Source: Providencia stuartii (lineage in GTDB: Bacteria; Pseudomonadota; Gammaproteobacteria; Enterobacterales; Enterobacteriaceae). From it: DNA of 64,000 nucleotides. The stretch covers positions 248,001 through 312,000 of the forward strand of contig UGUC01000002.1 of NCBI GenBank assembly GCA_900455155.1, in the 5' to 3' direction. Shown here in pieces: positions 29,964-40,365 of the stretch; within the stretch, counting starts at the first letter, position 1; each line of letters starts with the position of its first letter. The notes beneath the pieces are model-generated. The model saw nothing but the letters and a program-made list of their open reading frames with translations, was not told where the DNA came from and did not search any database. The position numbers and the translations under genes are program-made.

Positions 29964-31178
29964 ATGAGTAGTGTAGAAATTCTTGTTCCAGATCTTCCTG
30001 AATCCGTTGCTGATGCTACGGTTGCCACATGGCATAAAAAACCAGGTGATAGCGTTGAACGTGACGAAGTGCTGGTTGAAATCGAAACGGATAAAGTTGT
30101 ACTAGAAGTTCCTGCAAGTGAAGCGGGTGTACTAGAAGCTATCGTTGAAGACGAAGGTGCAACAGTGTTATCTAAACAACTGTTAGGCCGTATTCGTTTG
30201 GGTGATAGCACTGGCATGCCAGCGGATGTGAAACCTGCTCAAGAAGCTGCACCTGCACAACGTCAAACGGCGAGCTTGGAAGAAGAGAGCAATGATGCAC
30301 TGTCTCCAGCGATCCGTCGCTTAGTTGCAGAGCATGATCTTAACCCAGCAGATATTAAAGGCACGGGTGTTGGTGGTCGTCTGACTCGCGAAGATGTTGA
30401 AAAACATTTAGCAGCGAACAAATCAGCGCCTGCTGCTAAAGCACAAGCACCTGCTGCTCCACAAGCGCCACTGGCACATCGTAGCGAAAAACGTGTACCA
30501 ATGACACGTCTGCGTAAACGTATTGCTGAGCGTCTGTTGGAAGCGAAAAACAGCACTGCGATGTTAACAACCTTTAACGAAGTTAACATGCAGCCAATCA
30601 AAGATCTGCGTAAGCAATATGGTGAAGCGTTCGAAAAACGTCACGGTGTGCGTTTAGGCTTTATGTCTTTCTACATTAAAGCAGCGGTCGAAGCACTGAA
30701 ACGTTATCCAGAAGTGAATGCTTCTATTGACGGTACAGATGTGGTTTACCACAACTATTTCGACATCAGTATTGCGGTATCGACACCTCGTGGTCTGGTA
30801 ACACCAGTATTGCGTGATGTTGATGCGATGAGCATGGCTGATATCGAGAAGACAATTAAAGAACTGGCTGTTAAAGGTCGCGACGGTAAATTAACGGTTG
30901 AAGACTTAACTGGTGGTAACTTCACTATCACTAATGGCGGCGTATTTGGTTCTCTCATGTCCACACCTATCATTAACCCACCACAAAGTGCAATCTTAGG
31001 CATGCATGCTATTAAAGATCGCCCTATGGCGGTTAACGGTAAGGTCGAAATTCTTCCAATGATGTACCTTGCATTATCTTATGACCACCGCCTAATTGAT
31101 GGTAAAGAGTCAGTTGGCTTCTTAGTGGCTATCAAAGATATGCTGGAAGATCCAACTCGTTTACTGCTGGACGTATAG
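29964..31178 (+). CDS. sucB: dihydrolipoyl succinyltransferase (E2)
   Basis: A 404-residue core subunit of the 2-oxoglutarate dehydrogenase complex. N-terminal lipoyl domain with the lipoylated Lys in [11 protein letters not shown], an Ala/Pro-rich linker ([15 protein letters not shown]), a peripheral-subunit-binding domain ([20 protein letters not shown]), and a catalytic domain ending with the active-site [12 protein letters not shown]. It starts 14 bases after sucA. Confidence 0.98.
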   Translation: MSSVEILVPDLPESVADATVATWHKKPGDSVERDEVLVEIETDKVVLEVPASEAGVLEAIVEDEGATVLSKQLLGRIRLGDSTGMPADVKPAQEAAPAQRQTASLEEESNDALSPAIRRLVAEHDLNPADIKGTGVGGRLTREDVEKHLAANKSAPAAKAQAPAAPQAPLAHRSEKRVPMTRLRKRIAERLLEAKNSTAMLTTFNEVNMQPIKDLRKQYGEAFEKRHGVRLGFMSFYIKAAVEALKRYPEVNASIDGTDVVYHNYFDISIAVSTPRGLVTPVLRDVDAMSMADIEKTIKELAVKGRDGKLTVEDLTGGNFTITNGGVFGSLMSTPIINPPQSAILGMHAIKDRPMAVNGKVEILPMMYLALSYDHRLIDGKESVGFLVAIKDMLEDPTRLLLDV

Positions 31179-31225
31179 CAACATAACATGGCAGGGGCAT
31201 ACCTGTCCGGTCTGAAGTAACCGAT

Positions 31226-31247
31226 GCAACCGGCTCCCGCCGGTTGC
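31226..31247 (+). repeat. hairpin between sucB and sucC
   Basis: GCAACCGGC, loop TCCC, GCCGGTTGC: a perfect 9-bp GC-rich stem without a T-tract, in the 134-base sucB-sucC gap. It may cause partial termination or protect the upstream message. Confidence 0.65.
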
Positions 31248-31312
31248 TAAATCAGTAACAATTGCAGGAGGCGAATAAACGCCTCTTCAGACTCAATTAT
31301 GGATAGAACATC

Positions 31313-32479
31313 ATGAATTTACACGAGTATCAGGCAAAACAGCTTTTTACACGCTACGGTTTGCCAGCACCAACGGGTTATGCCTGCTCATCAGCAGATG
31401 AAGCTGTAGAAGCGGCTAAAAAAATCGGAAACGGCCCATGGGTTGTTAAATGCCAAGTTCACGCAGGTGGACGTGGTAAAGCTGGCGGCGTTAAAGTCAC
31501 AAGCAATATCAACGATATCAAAGAATTTGCTGAAAAATGGTTAGGTAAAAACCTTGTTACTTACCAAACAGATGCAAATGGTCAGCCTGTTAACCAAATC
31601 CTTGTTGAACATGCGACAGATATTGCTAAAGAGCTGTATTTGGGTGCAGTAGTTGACCGTGGCACACGTCGTGTTGTGTTTATGGCTTCTACCGAAGGTG
31701 GTGTTGAGATTGAGAAAGTTGCTGAAGAAACGCCAGAACTGATCCACAAAGCAGTTATCGACCCATTAACAGGTCCTATGCCTTTCCAAGGCCGTGAATT
31801 AGCATTTAAATTAGGCTTAACGGGTAAACAAGTTAGCCAATTCGCTAAGATCTTCATGGGCCTAGCGACTATGTTCTTAGAGCGTGACCTTGCTCTAATC
31901 GAAGTCAACCCATTAGTTATCAATACTGAAGGCGACCTAGTTTGTTTGGATGGTAAATTAGGTGTTGATAGCAACGCACTATATCGCCAAGCAGAAATGC
32001 GTGAAATGCATGACCCATCTCAAGAAGATGCGCGCGAAGCACAAGCTGCACAGTGGGAACTGAACTATGTTGCACTTGATGGCAACATCGGTTGTATGGT
32101 TAACGGTGCAGGTCTTGCAATGGGAACCATGGATATCGTTAAACTGCACGGCGGTGCACCAGCTAACTTCTTAGACGTTGGTGGTGGCGCAACTAAAGAA
32201 CGCGTAACTGAAGCATTTAAAATTATCCTTTCAGATAAGAGCGTTAAAGCTGTTTTCGTTAACATTTTTGGTGGTATCGTTCGCTGTGACCTGATTGCAG
32301 ACGGCATCATTGGTGCAGTAGAAGAAGTTGGCGTGAATGTACCAGTAGTGGTTCGTTTAGAAGGTAACAATGCAGAGTTAGGTGCGAAGAAACTGGCTGA
32401 TAGCGGTCTGAATATTATCGCAGCAAACAGCCTGACGGATGCAGCTAAGAAAGCAGTAGCAGCGGCGGAGGCCAAATAA
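31313..32479 (+). CDS. sucC: succinyl-CoA synthetase beta subunit
   Basis: A 388-residue ATP-grasp subunit that binds nucleotide. [18 protein letters not shown] is the diagnostic start; the grasp domain has [13 protein letters not shown], and the C-terminal part contains [11 protein letters not shown] and [17 protein letters not shown]. Its last base overlaps the sucD ATG (TAATG). Confidence 0.98.
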   Translation: MNLHEYQAKQLFTRYGLPAPTGYACSSADEAVEAAKKIGNGPWVVKCQVHAGGRGKAGGVKVTSNINDIKEFAEKWLGKNLVTYQTDANGQPVNQILVEHATDIAKELYLGAVVDRGTRRVVFMASTEGGVEIEKVAEETPELIHKAVIDPLTGPMPFQGRELAFKLGLTGKQVSQFAKIFMGLATMFLERDLALIEVNPLVINTEGDLVCLDGKLGVDSNALYRQAEMREMHDPSQEDAREAQAAQWELNYVALDGNIGCMVNGAGLAMGTMDIVKLHGGAPANFLDVGGGATKERVTEAFKIILSDKSVKAVFVNIFGGIVRCDLIADGIIGAVEEVGVNVPVVVRLEGNNAELGAKKLADSGLNIIAANSLTDAAKKAVAAAEAK

Positions 32480-33351
32480 TGTCTATTTTAATCGATAAAA
32501 ACACCAAAGTAATTTGCCAAGGTTTCACTGGCGGTCAAGGTACTTTCCACTCCGAACAAGCGATTGCTTACGGTACTAAAATGGTTGGTGGTGTGACCCC
32601 GGGTAAAGGTGGTACAACTCACTTAGGCCTACCTGTATTTAATACTGTTCGTGAAGCTGTAGAAGCGACAGGCGCAACCGCTTCTGTTATCTATGTTCCA
32701 GCACCATTTTGTAAAGATTCTATCTTAGAAGCAATTGATGCAGGCATTAAACTGATTATCACGATTACTGAAGGTATCCCAACGCTGGATATGCTGACTG
32801 TGAAAGTGAAATTAGATGAAGCTGGCGTACGCATGATCGGTCCAAACTGCCCAGGTGTTATCACGCCGGGTGAATGTAAAATTGGTATCCAACCAGGCCA
32901 TATCCATATGCCAGGTAAAGTCGGTATCGTTTCACGTTCAGGTACGCTGACTTATGAAGCGGTAAAACAAACGACAGATGCAGGTCTTGGCCAATCAACT
33001 TGTGTTGGTATCGGTGGTGACCCAATCCCAGGTTCAAACTTCATTGACATCCTGAAGATGTTCCAAGAAGACCCACAAACCGAAGCAATCGTCATGATCG
33101 GTGAAATCGGTGGTAACGCAGAAGAAGAAGCGGCTGCTTACATTAAAGAGCACGTAACTAAGCCAGTTGTTGGTTACATTGCAGGTGTAACAGCGCCTAA
33201 AGGTAAGCGTATGGGCCACGCTGGTGCGATTATCGCTGGCGGTAAAGGTACAGCTGACGAGAAATTTGCTGCATTAGAAGCTGCGGGCGTGAAAACAGTA
33301 CGTAGCTTGGCAGACATTGGCGATGCTGTGAAATCAATGTTGGCAAAATAA
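32479..33351 (+). CDS. sucD: succinyl-CoA synthetase alpha subunit
   Basis: A 290-residue CoA-binding subunit that is phosphorylated on His during catalysis; the site is [15 protein letters not shown]. It also has the CoA-binding [15 protein letters not shown] and [16 protein letters not shown]. Overlaps sucC by one base and ends the sdh-suc cluster before a strong terminator. Confidence 0.98.
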   Translation: MSILIDKNTKVICQGFTGGQGTFHSEQAIAYGTKMVGGVTPGKGGTTHLGLPVFNTVREAVEATGATASVIYVPAPFCKDSILEAIDAGIKLIITITEGIPTLDMLTVKVKLDEAGVRMIGPNCPGVITPGECKIGIQPGHIHMPGKVGIVSRSGTLTYEAVKQTTDAGLGQSTCVGIGGDPIPGSNFIDILKMFQEDPQTEAIVMIGEIGGNAEEEAAAYIKEHVTKPVVGYIAGVTAPKGKRMGHAGAIIAGGKGTADEKFAALEAAGVKTVRSLADIGDAVKSMLAK

Positions 33352-33384
33352 GCTCTCGCTTAGCATAAACATTTAAAACAGTGA

Positions 33385-33417
33385 GGCTCGTATTCCAAAA
33401 GAATACGGGCCTTTTTT
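33385..33417 (+). terminator. rho-independent terminator of the suc operon
   Basis: GGCTCGTATTC, loop CAAAA, GAATACGGGCC, then T6. An 11-bp stem with one G-T wobble, 34 bases after the sucD stop. Confidence 0.9.
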
Positions 33418-34276
33418 GTTGTGCGTGGAGCACTAAACACAGAGGGATAACACAGGTGCTGTTATCGATAAATTAGCGGATTATCGCAGTGTGGATACGT
33501 GAGATGGAGTGTCGTACTCTTTTTAGCGGCCTAGTTTTTTTAGATTTAATTGTACTATGCAACTACCCTTTAACGGGTTCCAATTATCGCCGTTTGACGG
33601 TTATTTATACTGCTTAAATGTTGTACTCTAGTCTTAAGTTGGGTGTTTTTCACTCAATGTGATTAAATATACTACTAAAGTGCCATTTTTAATAACGGAT
33701 GCTTAGTCTTAATTAATAAATCTAAAATAGTCAAATAAGCAGAGATTATTTAGTAATTAATAAAATTCATAATAAAAACCAAATAGGCTAATATTATAAA
33801 TTAAATTATCTTTTTATGAAGTTTTAAATAAAAAGTTAATTTTTTAGGCTCTCTTTTAGAAAATTAAGAATATTTGTACTATTATCAATAACAGACAATT
33901 AACATTTAAATAACCATTAATTGATGATAAGGATAATCGCTTAACAACAATCAAAAAAGTTGACGCAAATCAATTCATTAGTACTAGCATTATTTTTATA
34001 ATTTGCTTAAATTGGTGTGCGATCAAATACTCATTTTTCTATTATAGGGTATAATTATTGATATATATTCAGAATTCAAATCTGAATCACGCAAAAGAAG
34101 TTTATTGTATGTGAAGATAAGCGTACTATTATTATAGTGTCGTTAGAGTTTTTGATTTTGTTAATTATTTGTTGTTTTGAGGCATTTTTTGCTGGTAGTT
34201 AAGAGGCTTTCTTTAATTGTATTGGAAGCTGGGTTGCCGCAAGTCGGTGTCTTCCTGCTAGGAGCAAGGAGTCAAG
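33418..34276. promoter_or_regulatory. long AT-rich cydA leader/promoter region
   Basis: About 860 bases without a credible gene. The middle is extremely AT-rich. It contains the FNR-like site listed separately. In E. coli the corresponding region holds several ArcA- and FNR-controlled promoters. GAGCAAGGAG just before 34277 gives the cydA ribosome-binding site. Confidence 0.6.
33960..33973. promoter_or_regulatory. candidate FNR site upstream of cydA
   Basis: TTGAC-GCAA-ATCAA differs from the FNR consensus TTGAT-N4-ATCAA at one base. FNR control of cydAB under low oxygen is established in E. coli. Confidence 0.55.
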
Positions 34277-35846
34277 ATGTTTGATATTGTCGAACTGTCA
34301 AGATTACAGTTTGCCTTAACTGCGATGTATCACTTCCTGTTCGTACCACTAACGCTTGGTATGGCGTTTTTGCTTGCGATCATGGAAACGGTATATGTGC
34401 TGTCTGGTAAGCAAATTTATAAAGATATGACTAAATTCTGGGGCAAGTTATTTGGTATTAACTTTGCTCTAGGTGTTGCCACTGGTTTGACTATGGAGTT
34501 CCAATTCGGGACTAACTGGTCTTACTATGCCCACTATGTTGGAGATATCTTCGGTGCACCACTGGCAATCGAAGGTTTGATGGCATTCTTCCTTGAATCA
34601 ACGTTTGTTGGTTTGTTCTTCTTTGGTTGGGATCGCTTAAGCAAAACTCAACACCTTGCGGTGACTTGGTTAGTTGCTTTAGGTTCTAACTTCTCTGCGC
34701 TGTGGATCCTCGTTGCGAACGGTTGGATGCAAAACCCTATCGCTGCAGACTTTAACTTCGAAACAATGCGTATGGAAATGGTCAGCTTCTCTGAGCTGGT
34801 CCTGAACCCTGTTGCACAAGTTAAATTCGTTCACACAGTTGCTGCTGGTTATTGTACTGGTGCGATGTTTGTTCTGGGTATCAGCTCTTACTATATGCTT
34901 AAGGGCCGTGACCTTGCGTTTGCTAAACGTTCATTTGCAATCGCTGCAAGCTTCGGTATTGCCGCTGTACTATCTGTTATCGTTCTTGGTGATGAATCAG
35001 GTTACGAAATGGGTGACGTTCAGAAGACCAAGTTAGCCGCGGTAGAAGCTGAGTGGGAAACGCATGCTCCACCTGCAGCGTTTAACCTGATCGCTTGGCC
35101 TGACACCGAAAAAATGGAAAACAAATTTGCAATTGAAATTCCATGGGTGATGGGTCTTATCACAACGCGTTCACTGGATACACCAGTTCTAGGTCTGAAA
35201 GATCTGATGAAGCAACACGAAGTTCGTATTCGTAACGGTATGATTGCATACGGTGAGTTACAACAACTTCTTGCGGGTAATAAAGACCCTGAGTTGCGTA
35301 AATCTTTCGAAGCGAACAAGAAAGATTTAGGTTATGGTCTTCTGCTGAAACAATACGCACCAAATATTGTTGATGCAACAGAAGCACAGATCCAAAAAGC
35401 GGTTAAAGATAGTATCCCGAATGTAGGTCCATTGTTCTGGGCATTCCGTATCATGGTTGGCGTAGGCTTCCTGCTGCTGATTATCATCGGTCTATCCTTC
35501 CTGTCAGTGGTACGCAACCGTATTGGTCAAAACAAATGGTTACTACGTACCGCATTGTTCGGTATTCCATTACCGTGGATTGCGATTGAATCAGGCTGGT
35601 TCGTTGCAGAATATGGTCGTCAGCCGTGGGCTATCGGTGAGGTTCTCCCTGTTTCCGTTGCACACTCAAACTTGACAACCCATGATCTGATTTTCTCTCT
35701 AGCTCTGATCTGTGGTCTGTATACACTGTTCTTAATTGCTGAATTGTTCCTGATGTTCAAATTCGCTCGTAAAGGGCCAAGCAGCCTGAAAACTGGCCGC
35801 TACCACTTTGAACAGAAAAACAACTCCTGCACAAGACGTTCAGTAA
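34277..35846 (+). CDS. cydA: cytochrome bd oxidase subunit I (3'-end frameshift)
   Basis: Quinol-oxidising subunit of the high-affinity cytochrome bd-I terminal oxidase, about 522 residues. It contains the N-terminal haem-ligand region [17 protein letters not shown], the Q-loop around [16 protein letters not shown], and [15 protein letters not shown]. Near the end an A5 run (35816-35820) should be A4; corrected, the protein ends [12 protein letters not shown] with TAA at 35844-35846. Uncorrected, cydA and cydB run together into one false ORF. Confidence 0.95.
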
Positions 35847-35860
35847 ACAGGAGTCCACTT

Positions 35861-37002
35861 ATGTTTGATTATGAAGTTCTTCGATTTGTGTGGTGGATTC
35901 TAATCGGCGTTCTGCTGATTGGCTTCGCTGTCACGGATGGCTTTGACATGGGCGTCGGCTTCTTATTACCAATTCTAGGTAAAACAGATACTGATCGCCG
36001 TATCATGATTAACTCAGTTTGCGCCGCACTGGGATGGTAACCAAGTTTGGTTGATCACCGCAGGTGGTGCGATGTTTGCAGCATGGCCACAAGTGTATGC
36101 TGCGGCATTCTCAGGTTTCTATGTCGCGATGATTTTAGTGCTTGCAGCACTGTTCTTCCGCCCAGTCGGTTTTGACTACCGTTCTAAGTTGGAGAATCCA
36201 AAAATGGCGCAACATGTGGGACTGGGGTCTATTTATCGGTGGTTTCGTTCCACCATTAGTTATCGGTGTTGCGTTTGGTAACCTGCTTTTAGGTGTTCCA
36301 TTCCAAATCGATAGCCAACAATATCTGACTTATACAGGTAACTTGTTCGGCCTACTGAACCCATATGGTCTGTTAGCTGGTGTTGTTAGCTTAATGATGA
36401 TTGTGACTCAAGGTGCAACATACTTACAAATGCGTACGACCGGTGAACTACACCTACGTGTTCGTAAAGCAACTTATGTAACAGCATTATTAACTCTGCT
36501 GGCTTTCGCAGGTGCAGGTGCTTGGTTGGTTATGGGTATCGATGGCTACGTTGTGACTTCAACTATCGATACATTAAGCGTATCTAACCCACTGAACAAA
36601 ACTGTCGAAGTTGCTTCAGGTGCGTGGTTGACTAATTTCAACAACTATCCTGTGCTGTGGGCATTACCTGCTCTAGGTGTGGTACTGCCACTGTTGACTA
36701 TGCTGTTTAGTAAAGCAGACAAAAATGCGTTAGCGTTTGTGAGTTCATCTCTCACTATCGCTTGTATCATTTTAACTTGTGGTGTTGCAATGTTCCCATT
36801 CATCATGCCATCAAACATCATGCCAAATGCAAGTTTGACCATGTGGGATGCAACATCTAGCCTGTTTACTCTGCAAGTTATGACGGTTGTTGCGATTATT
36901 TTTGTTCCAATTGTATTGGCTTACACTGCGTGGTGTTACTACAAAATGTTTGGCCGTTTGGACAAAAACTTCATCGAAGGCAACAAGCATTCACTGTATT
37001 AA
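35861..37002 (+). CDS. cydB: cytochrome bd oxidase subunit II (two frameshifts)
   Basis: Membrane subunit of cytochrome bd-I. It begins [19 protein letters not shown] with [12 protein letters not shown], and later has [21 protein letters not shown]. The frame breaks at T3 (36018-36020, expected T2, restoring [16 protein letters not shown]) and at A5 (36200-36204, expected A4, restoring WRNMWDWG). With both corrected the length is 379 residues, exactly the usual size. Confidence 0.95.
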
Positions 37003-37014
37003 GGAGCATAACAT

Positions 37015-37128
37015 ATGTGGTATTTTGCCTGGATTCTTGGCACGCTGTTAGCTTGTAGTTTTGCAGTGATTGCAGCTCTAGCTTTAGAGCATGCGGAAGA
37101 TAAAGCTGCTGCTAAAGATGGCGAGTAA
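37015..37128 (+). CDS. cydX: cytochrome bd-I accessory subunit CydX
   Basis: A 37-residue single-helix protein, MWYFAWILGTLLACSFAVIA followed by ALALEHAEDKAAAKDGE. The YFAWILG start and acidic EHAED after the helix are the CydX signature; it stabilises the oxidase haems. AAGGAG lies 8 bases upstream of the ATG. Confidence 0.95.
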   Translation: MWYFAWILGTLLACSFAVIAALALEHAEDKAAAKDGE

Positions 37129-37134
37129 TAAATA

Positions 37135-37422
37135 ATGCTGGTGGATAAAAGCTATCAGCTATTGGATAAGGGTCCGGTACGGATCCTTATCCTTATATTA
37201 GCGTTAGGGATTGCTGGGAGTGTCATGTGGGATCCAACCCAATTTGCGGCTAAAACCAGCTCATTTCTTATCTGGCAAGGGTTATTACTTATTTGGGCAA
37301 CCTGTAGTGGCATGATTTTTGGTGTCGGATTTCGACCTAATAAATTGATTTGGCGACTACTTTTCCATCCTTTACCTGCCATCATTATCCTTATCTGGGG
37401 CTTGGTTAAAGTCTTCAGCTAA
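37135..37422 (+). CDS. ybgE: YbgE, cyd operon protein
   Basis: A 95-residue membrane protein with three hydrophobic segments (near residues 17-34, 42-60 and 75-93), encoded 6 bases after cydX as in Enterobacterales. MWDPTQFAA and FGVGFRPNKLIWRLLFHP match YbgE. Function not well defined; it is not essential for oxidase activity in E. coli. Confidence 0.93.
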   Translation: MLVDKSYQLLDKGPVRILILILALGIAGSVMWDPTQFAAKTSSFLIWQGLLLIWATCSGMIFGVGFRPNKLIWRLLFHPLPAIIILIWGLVKVFS

Positions 37423-37555
37423 TCTAATTGTCAATTATGGGTCTGCGGATCCATAATTTTTTTTTGATAACTTTACCCCTAGGTCATTCCAAAGCGCCAC
37501 CGTCTTGAGTATAGTGGCACCGTTAATTAATTTAACCTAGGATGGAGTGATTGTT

Positions 37556-37951
37556 ATGTTATTTCGTTGGCCTGTTCGCGTCTATTATGAAGATACGGAT
37601 GCGGGCGGTGTGGTTTATCATGCACGTTATCTCGCTTTTTTTGAACGGGCTAGGACCGAGATGCTACGGGATAAAGGTATCAATCAACAAAGTTTACTGG
37701 CTGAGAATATCGGGTTTGTTGTCAGGAGTATGACAACGGACTTTGTCAGAGCGGCTCGGCTGGACGATTTATTGGAAATTGAGACACAAATCATTGAGAT
37801 GAAGCGTGCCTCTTTAACCTTTCAACAAAGGTTAATTGATTCACAAGGTAACCTGCTTTGCGGGGCTACGGCCCTGATTGCTTGTGTGGACACATCAAAA
37901 ATGAAGCCGACAGCGCTTCCTAAGTCTATTGTCGCGGAGTTTAAACAGTGA
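37556..37951 (+). CDS. ybgC: acyl-CoA thioesterase YbgC (Tol-Pal associated)
   Basis: A hot-dog fold thioesterase of about 131 residues. [20 protein letters not shown] contains the catalytic Asp of this class, and it ends [16 protein letters not shown] as in E. coli. GGAG sits 9 bases before the ATG at 37556, favouring it over GTG at 37547. First gene of the tol-pal cluster; the stop overlaps the tolQ start. Confidence 0.95.
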   Translation: MLFRWPVRVYYEDTDAGGVVYHARYLAFFERARTEMLRDKGINQQSLLAENIGFVVRSMTTDFVRAARLDDLLEIETQIIEMKRASLTFQQRLIDSQGNLLCGATALIACVDTSKMKPTALPKSIVAEFKQ

Positions 37952-38631
37952 CTGACATGAATATCGTGGATTTATTCCTAAAAGCGAGCCTATTGGTTCA
38001 GATCATTATGTTCGTTTTGATTGGTTTCTCTATTGCTTCTTGGGCCATCATTATTCAGAGAACAAAAATTTTAAATGCGGCAGCTCGAGAAGCGGAAGCG
38101 TTTGAAGATAAGTTTTGGTCTGGTATTGAGTTATCTCGCTTATACAAAGAAAGTCAGGCTCGCCGTGACTCGCTAAGTGGAGCAGAACAAATTTTCCATG
38201 CAGGTTTCAAAGAGTTTGTTCGTTTACACCAAGCGAATATTCATGCACCGGATGCTGTTGTCACCGGGGCATCTCGTGCTATGCGCATTTCGATGAACCG
38301 TGAGCTTGAATCCGTAGAAGCGCACATCCCATTTTTAGGGACGGTTGGTTCTATTAGCCCTTATATTGGTCTTTTTGGTACGGTATGGGGAATTATGCAT
38401 GCCTTTATTGCATTAGGTGCGGTTAAACAAGCAACACTACAAATGGTAGCGCCGGGTATCGCTGAAGCGTTGATTGCAACAGCAATTGGTTTGTTTGCAG
38501 CAATCCCAGCGGTAATGGCATATAACCGATTAAATCAGCGAGTCAATAAGCTAGAACAGAGCTACGATAACTTTATGGAAGAGTTTCTGGCTATCTTACA
38601 TCGCCAAGCATTCTCTGCTGATAAGAAATAA
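37948..38631 (+). CDS. tolQ: Tol-Pal system proton channel TolQ
   Basis: A 227-residue inner membrane protein with three helices that forms, with TolR, the proton-driven motor energising Tol[21 protein letters not shown] and [20 protein letters not shown] are the conserved MotA/TolQ/ExbB segments. It starts at GTG 37948 ([10 protein letters not shown]), overlapping the ybgC stop by four bases. Confidence 0.97.
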   Translation: MTDMNIVDLFLKASLLVQIIMFVLIGFSIASWAIIIQRTKILNAAAREAEAFEDKFWSGIELSRLYKESQARRDSLSGAEQIFHAGFKEFVRLHQANIHAPDAVVTGASRAMRISMNRELESVEAHIPFLGTVGSISPYIGLFGTVWGIMHAFIALGAVKQATLQMVAPGIAEALIATAIGLFAAIPAVMAYNRLNQRVNKLEQSYDNFMEEFLAILHRQAFSADKK

Positions 38632-38648
38632 TACGGGGAGATAAGCGA

Positions 38649-39071
38649 ATGGCGCGCAATAGTCGCAGACGTGAGCTAAAATCCGAAATCAACATTGTTC
38701 CATTGCTGGATGTTTTGTTGGTACTGTTGCTAATTTTTATGGCGACAGCACCGATTATTTCACAAAGCGTGGAGGTTGATCTGCCGGATGCCGCTGAAAG
38801 CCAGACCGTATCATCAAGCGATAATCCACCGATTATTTTAGAGGTTGCGGGAGTTGGTCAATACAATATGTTAATTGATGGTGAGCGCTTAGAGCTACTA
38901 CCACCAGAACAGATTGCGGCTGAAGCGAAAGCTCAGCTAGATAAAAATCCAAAGGCGATTTTCCTTATCGGTGGTGCAAAAGAAGTGCCCTATGATGAAG
39001 TGATTAAGGCATTGAATATTTTGCATCAAGCAGGGATCAAATCGGTCGGTTTAATGACTCAACCCATGTAA
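38649..39071 (+). CDS. tolR: Tol-Pal system protein TolR
   Basis: A 140-residue ExbD/TolR-family protein with one N-terminal helix containing the essential Asp (INIVPLLDVLLVLLLIFM) and a periplasmic domain. It is 17 bases after tolQ. Confidence 0.97.
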   Translation: MARNSRRRELKSEINIVPLLDVLLVLLLIFMATAPIISQSVEVDLPDAAESQTVSSSDNPPIILEVAGVGQYNMLIDGERLELLPPEQIAAEAKAQLDKNPKAIFLIGGAKEVPYDEVIKALNILHQAGIKSVGLMTQPM

Positions 39072-39107
39072 TTGAGTGAGTAATGATTCTTTTTTTGGAA
39101 ACCAATT

Positions 39108-40226
39108 GTGGGAAAGACAAAAGAGAAAAAAGATAATTTAAGGCTTTCTCTTCTAACGTCGCTTGCGTTGCACGTTTTATTGATAGGCCTAATTATAATT
39201 GGTTCCTTAGTTTCCGTTGTCAAACTTGGCGGCGGAGGGGAGGAGGGGACTGTCATCGATGCGGTGATGGTCGATCCCGGCGCGGTTGTTCAGCAATATA
39301 ACCAAATGCAACAACAAGAAAATAGCGCTAAACAAGCAGCTAAAGAGCGTAAAGAGAAAGAGCGTAAACAAGAAGCTGAGCTAAGGGAAAAGCAAGAGCA
39401 GGAACAAAAACGTCTGCAACAGCTTGAGCAAGAGCGTATTCAAAGTGAACGAGAAGCGCAGGAGCGGCAAAAACAAGTTGAGCAGCAACAAAAACAAGCA
39501 GCTGAAGCGGCAAGAAAAGCGAAGGAAGAGCAAAAAATAGCGGAAGAAGCGGCGGCAAAAGCCAAAGCAGAAAAAGAACGCTTGATTAAAGAACAAGCTG
39601 CCGCGAAGGAAAAAGCAGAGGCCGAAGCGAAAAAAGAAGCTGAAGCGATAAAAGCGAAAGCAGCGGCTGATGCTAAGGCGAAAGCGGAGAAAGAAGCGAA
39701 AGCTAAAGCGGAAAAAGAGGCGAAAGAGAAAGCGGAGAAAGAAGCGAAAGCTAAAGCAGCTAAAGAAGCTAAGGCCAAAGCCGATAAGGAAGCAAAAGCC
39801 AAAGCAGCTAAAGAGAAAGCAGAGGCTGCAAAAAATTCCGCTGAGATTGATAATCTACTCGGTGATTTGACCTCTACAGGGCCAAGTCGTGAAGGTGGAG
39901 CGGCTTCCGCAGGCCAAGGTGGCGGTAAACGTTCTGGGGCATCCAATGCAGACGTTGAAAATTATGCAAGTAAAATAAAAGCCGCGATTCAGAGTAAGTT
40001 TTATGATTCAGATACTTACCGTGGACGTACGTGTGAACTTAAGTTACAAATTGCACCTGATGGCTTATTAGTAAGTATTACCCCTAAAAATAATGCTTCT
40101 AATGACCCAGCATTGTGTAGTGCAGCAATCAGAGCTGCAAACCTTGCAACGTTACCACGCCCACCGGCGGATGTGTATGAAGCATTTAAAAAACAAGGAA
40201 GTACAGTTGTATTTAGCCCAAAATAA
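39108..40226 (+). CDS. tolA: Tol-Pal system protein TolA
   Basis: A 372-residue protein linking the TolQR motor to the outer membrane. It has an N-terminal transmembrane helix (LLTSLALHVLLIGLIIIGSL), a very long Ala/Lys/Glu-rich helical region (about residues 65-250, near-repeats such as AKAEKEAK), and a C-terminal domain with two Cys (RTCELKLQI and PALCSAAI) that binds TolB. It starts at GTG 39108. Confidence 0.96.
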   Translation: MGKTKEKKDNLRLSLLTSLALHVLLIGLIIIGSLVSVVKLGGGGEEGTVIDAVMVDPGAVVQQYNQMQQQENSAKQAAKERKEKERKQEAELREKQEQEQKRLQQLEQERIQSEREAQERQKQVEQQQKQAAEAARKAKEEQKIAEEAAAKAKAEKERLIKEQAAAKEKAEAEAKKEAEAIKAKAAADAKAKAEKEAKAKAEKEAKEKAEKEAKAKAAKEAKAKADKEAKAKAAKEKAEAAKNSAEIDNLLGDLTSTGPSREGGAASAGQGGGKRSGASNADVENYASKIKAAIQSKFYDSDTYRGRTCELKLQIAPDGLLVSITPKNNASNDPALCSAAIRAANLATLPRPPADVYEAFKKQGSTVVFSPK

Positions 40227-40365
40227 GATAAGTCGGAGCTGTCTGTATTGAATTTATGTCTGCTATAGCATAAATAGTTCTTACAATATCTAGTTTTGTT
40301 AGTATACCTTTGTTAAAATTCAGCGAATTATTGTGGCAGTGAATACCACAGTAAGGGAGATAAGG

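Noticed and set aside
34277..36040. A single long ORF that appears to fuse cydA to the start of cydB
   Set aside because: One extra A at 35816-35820 removes the cydA stop. With it corrected, cydA ends normally and cydB starts at its own ATG (35861) with a ribosome-binding site. Not a genuine fusion.
39300..39840. Internal repeats in tolA as a possible tandem-repeat element
   Set aside because: The A-K-E codon repeats are the normal helical domain of TolA; length variation there is expected.
39340..39946. Long minus-strand ORFs opposite tolA
   Set aside because: They are low-complexity Phe/Leu- or Ala/Ser-rich mirror frames of the Lys/Ala/Glu repeat region of tolA and have no independent support.
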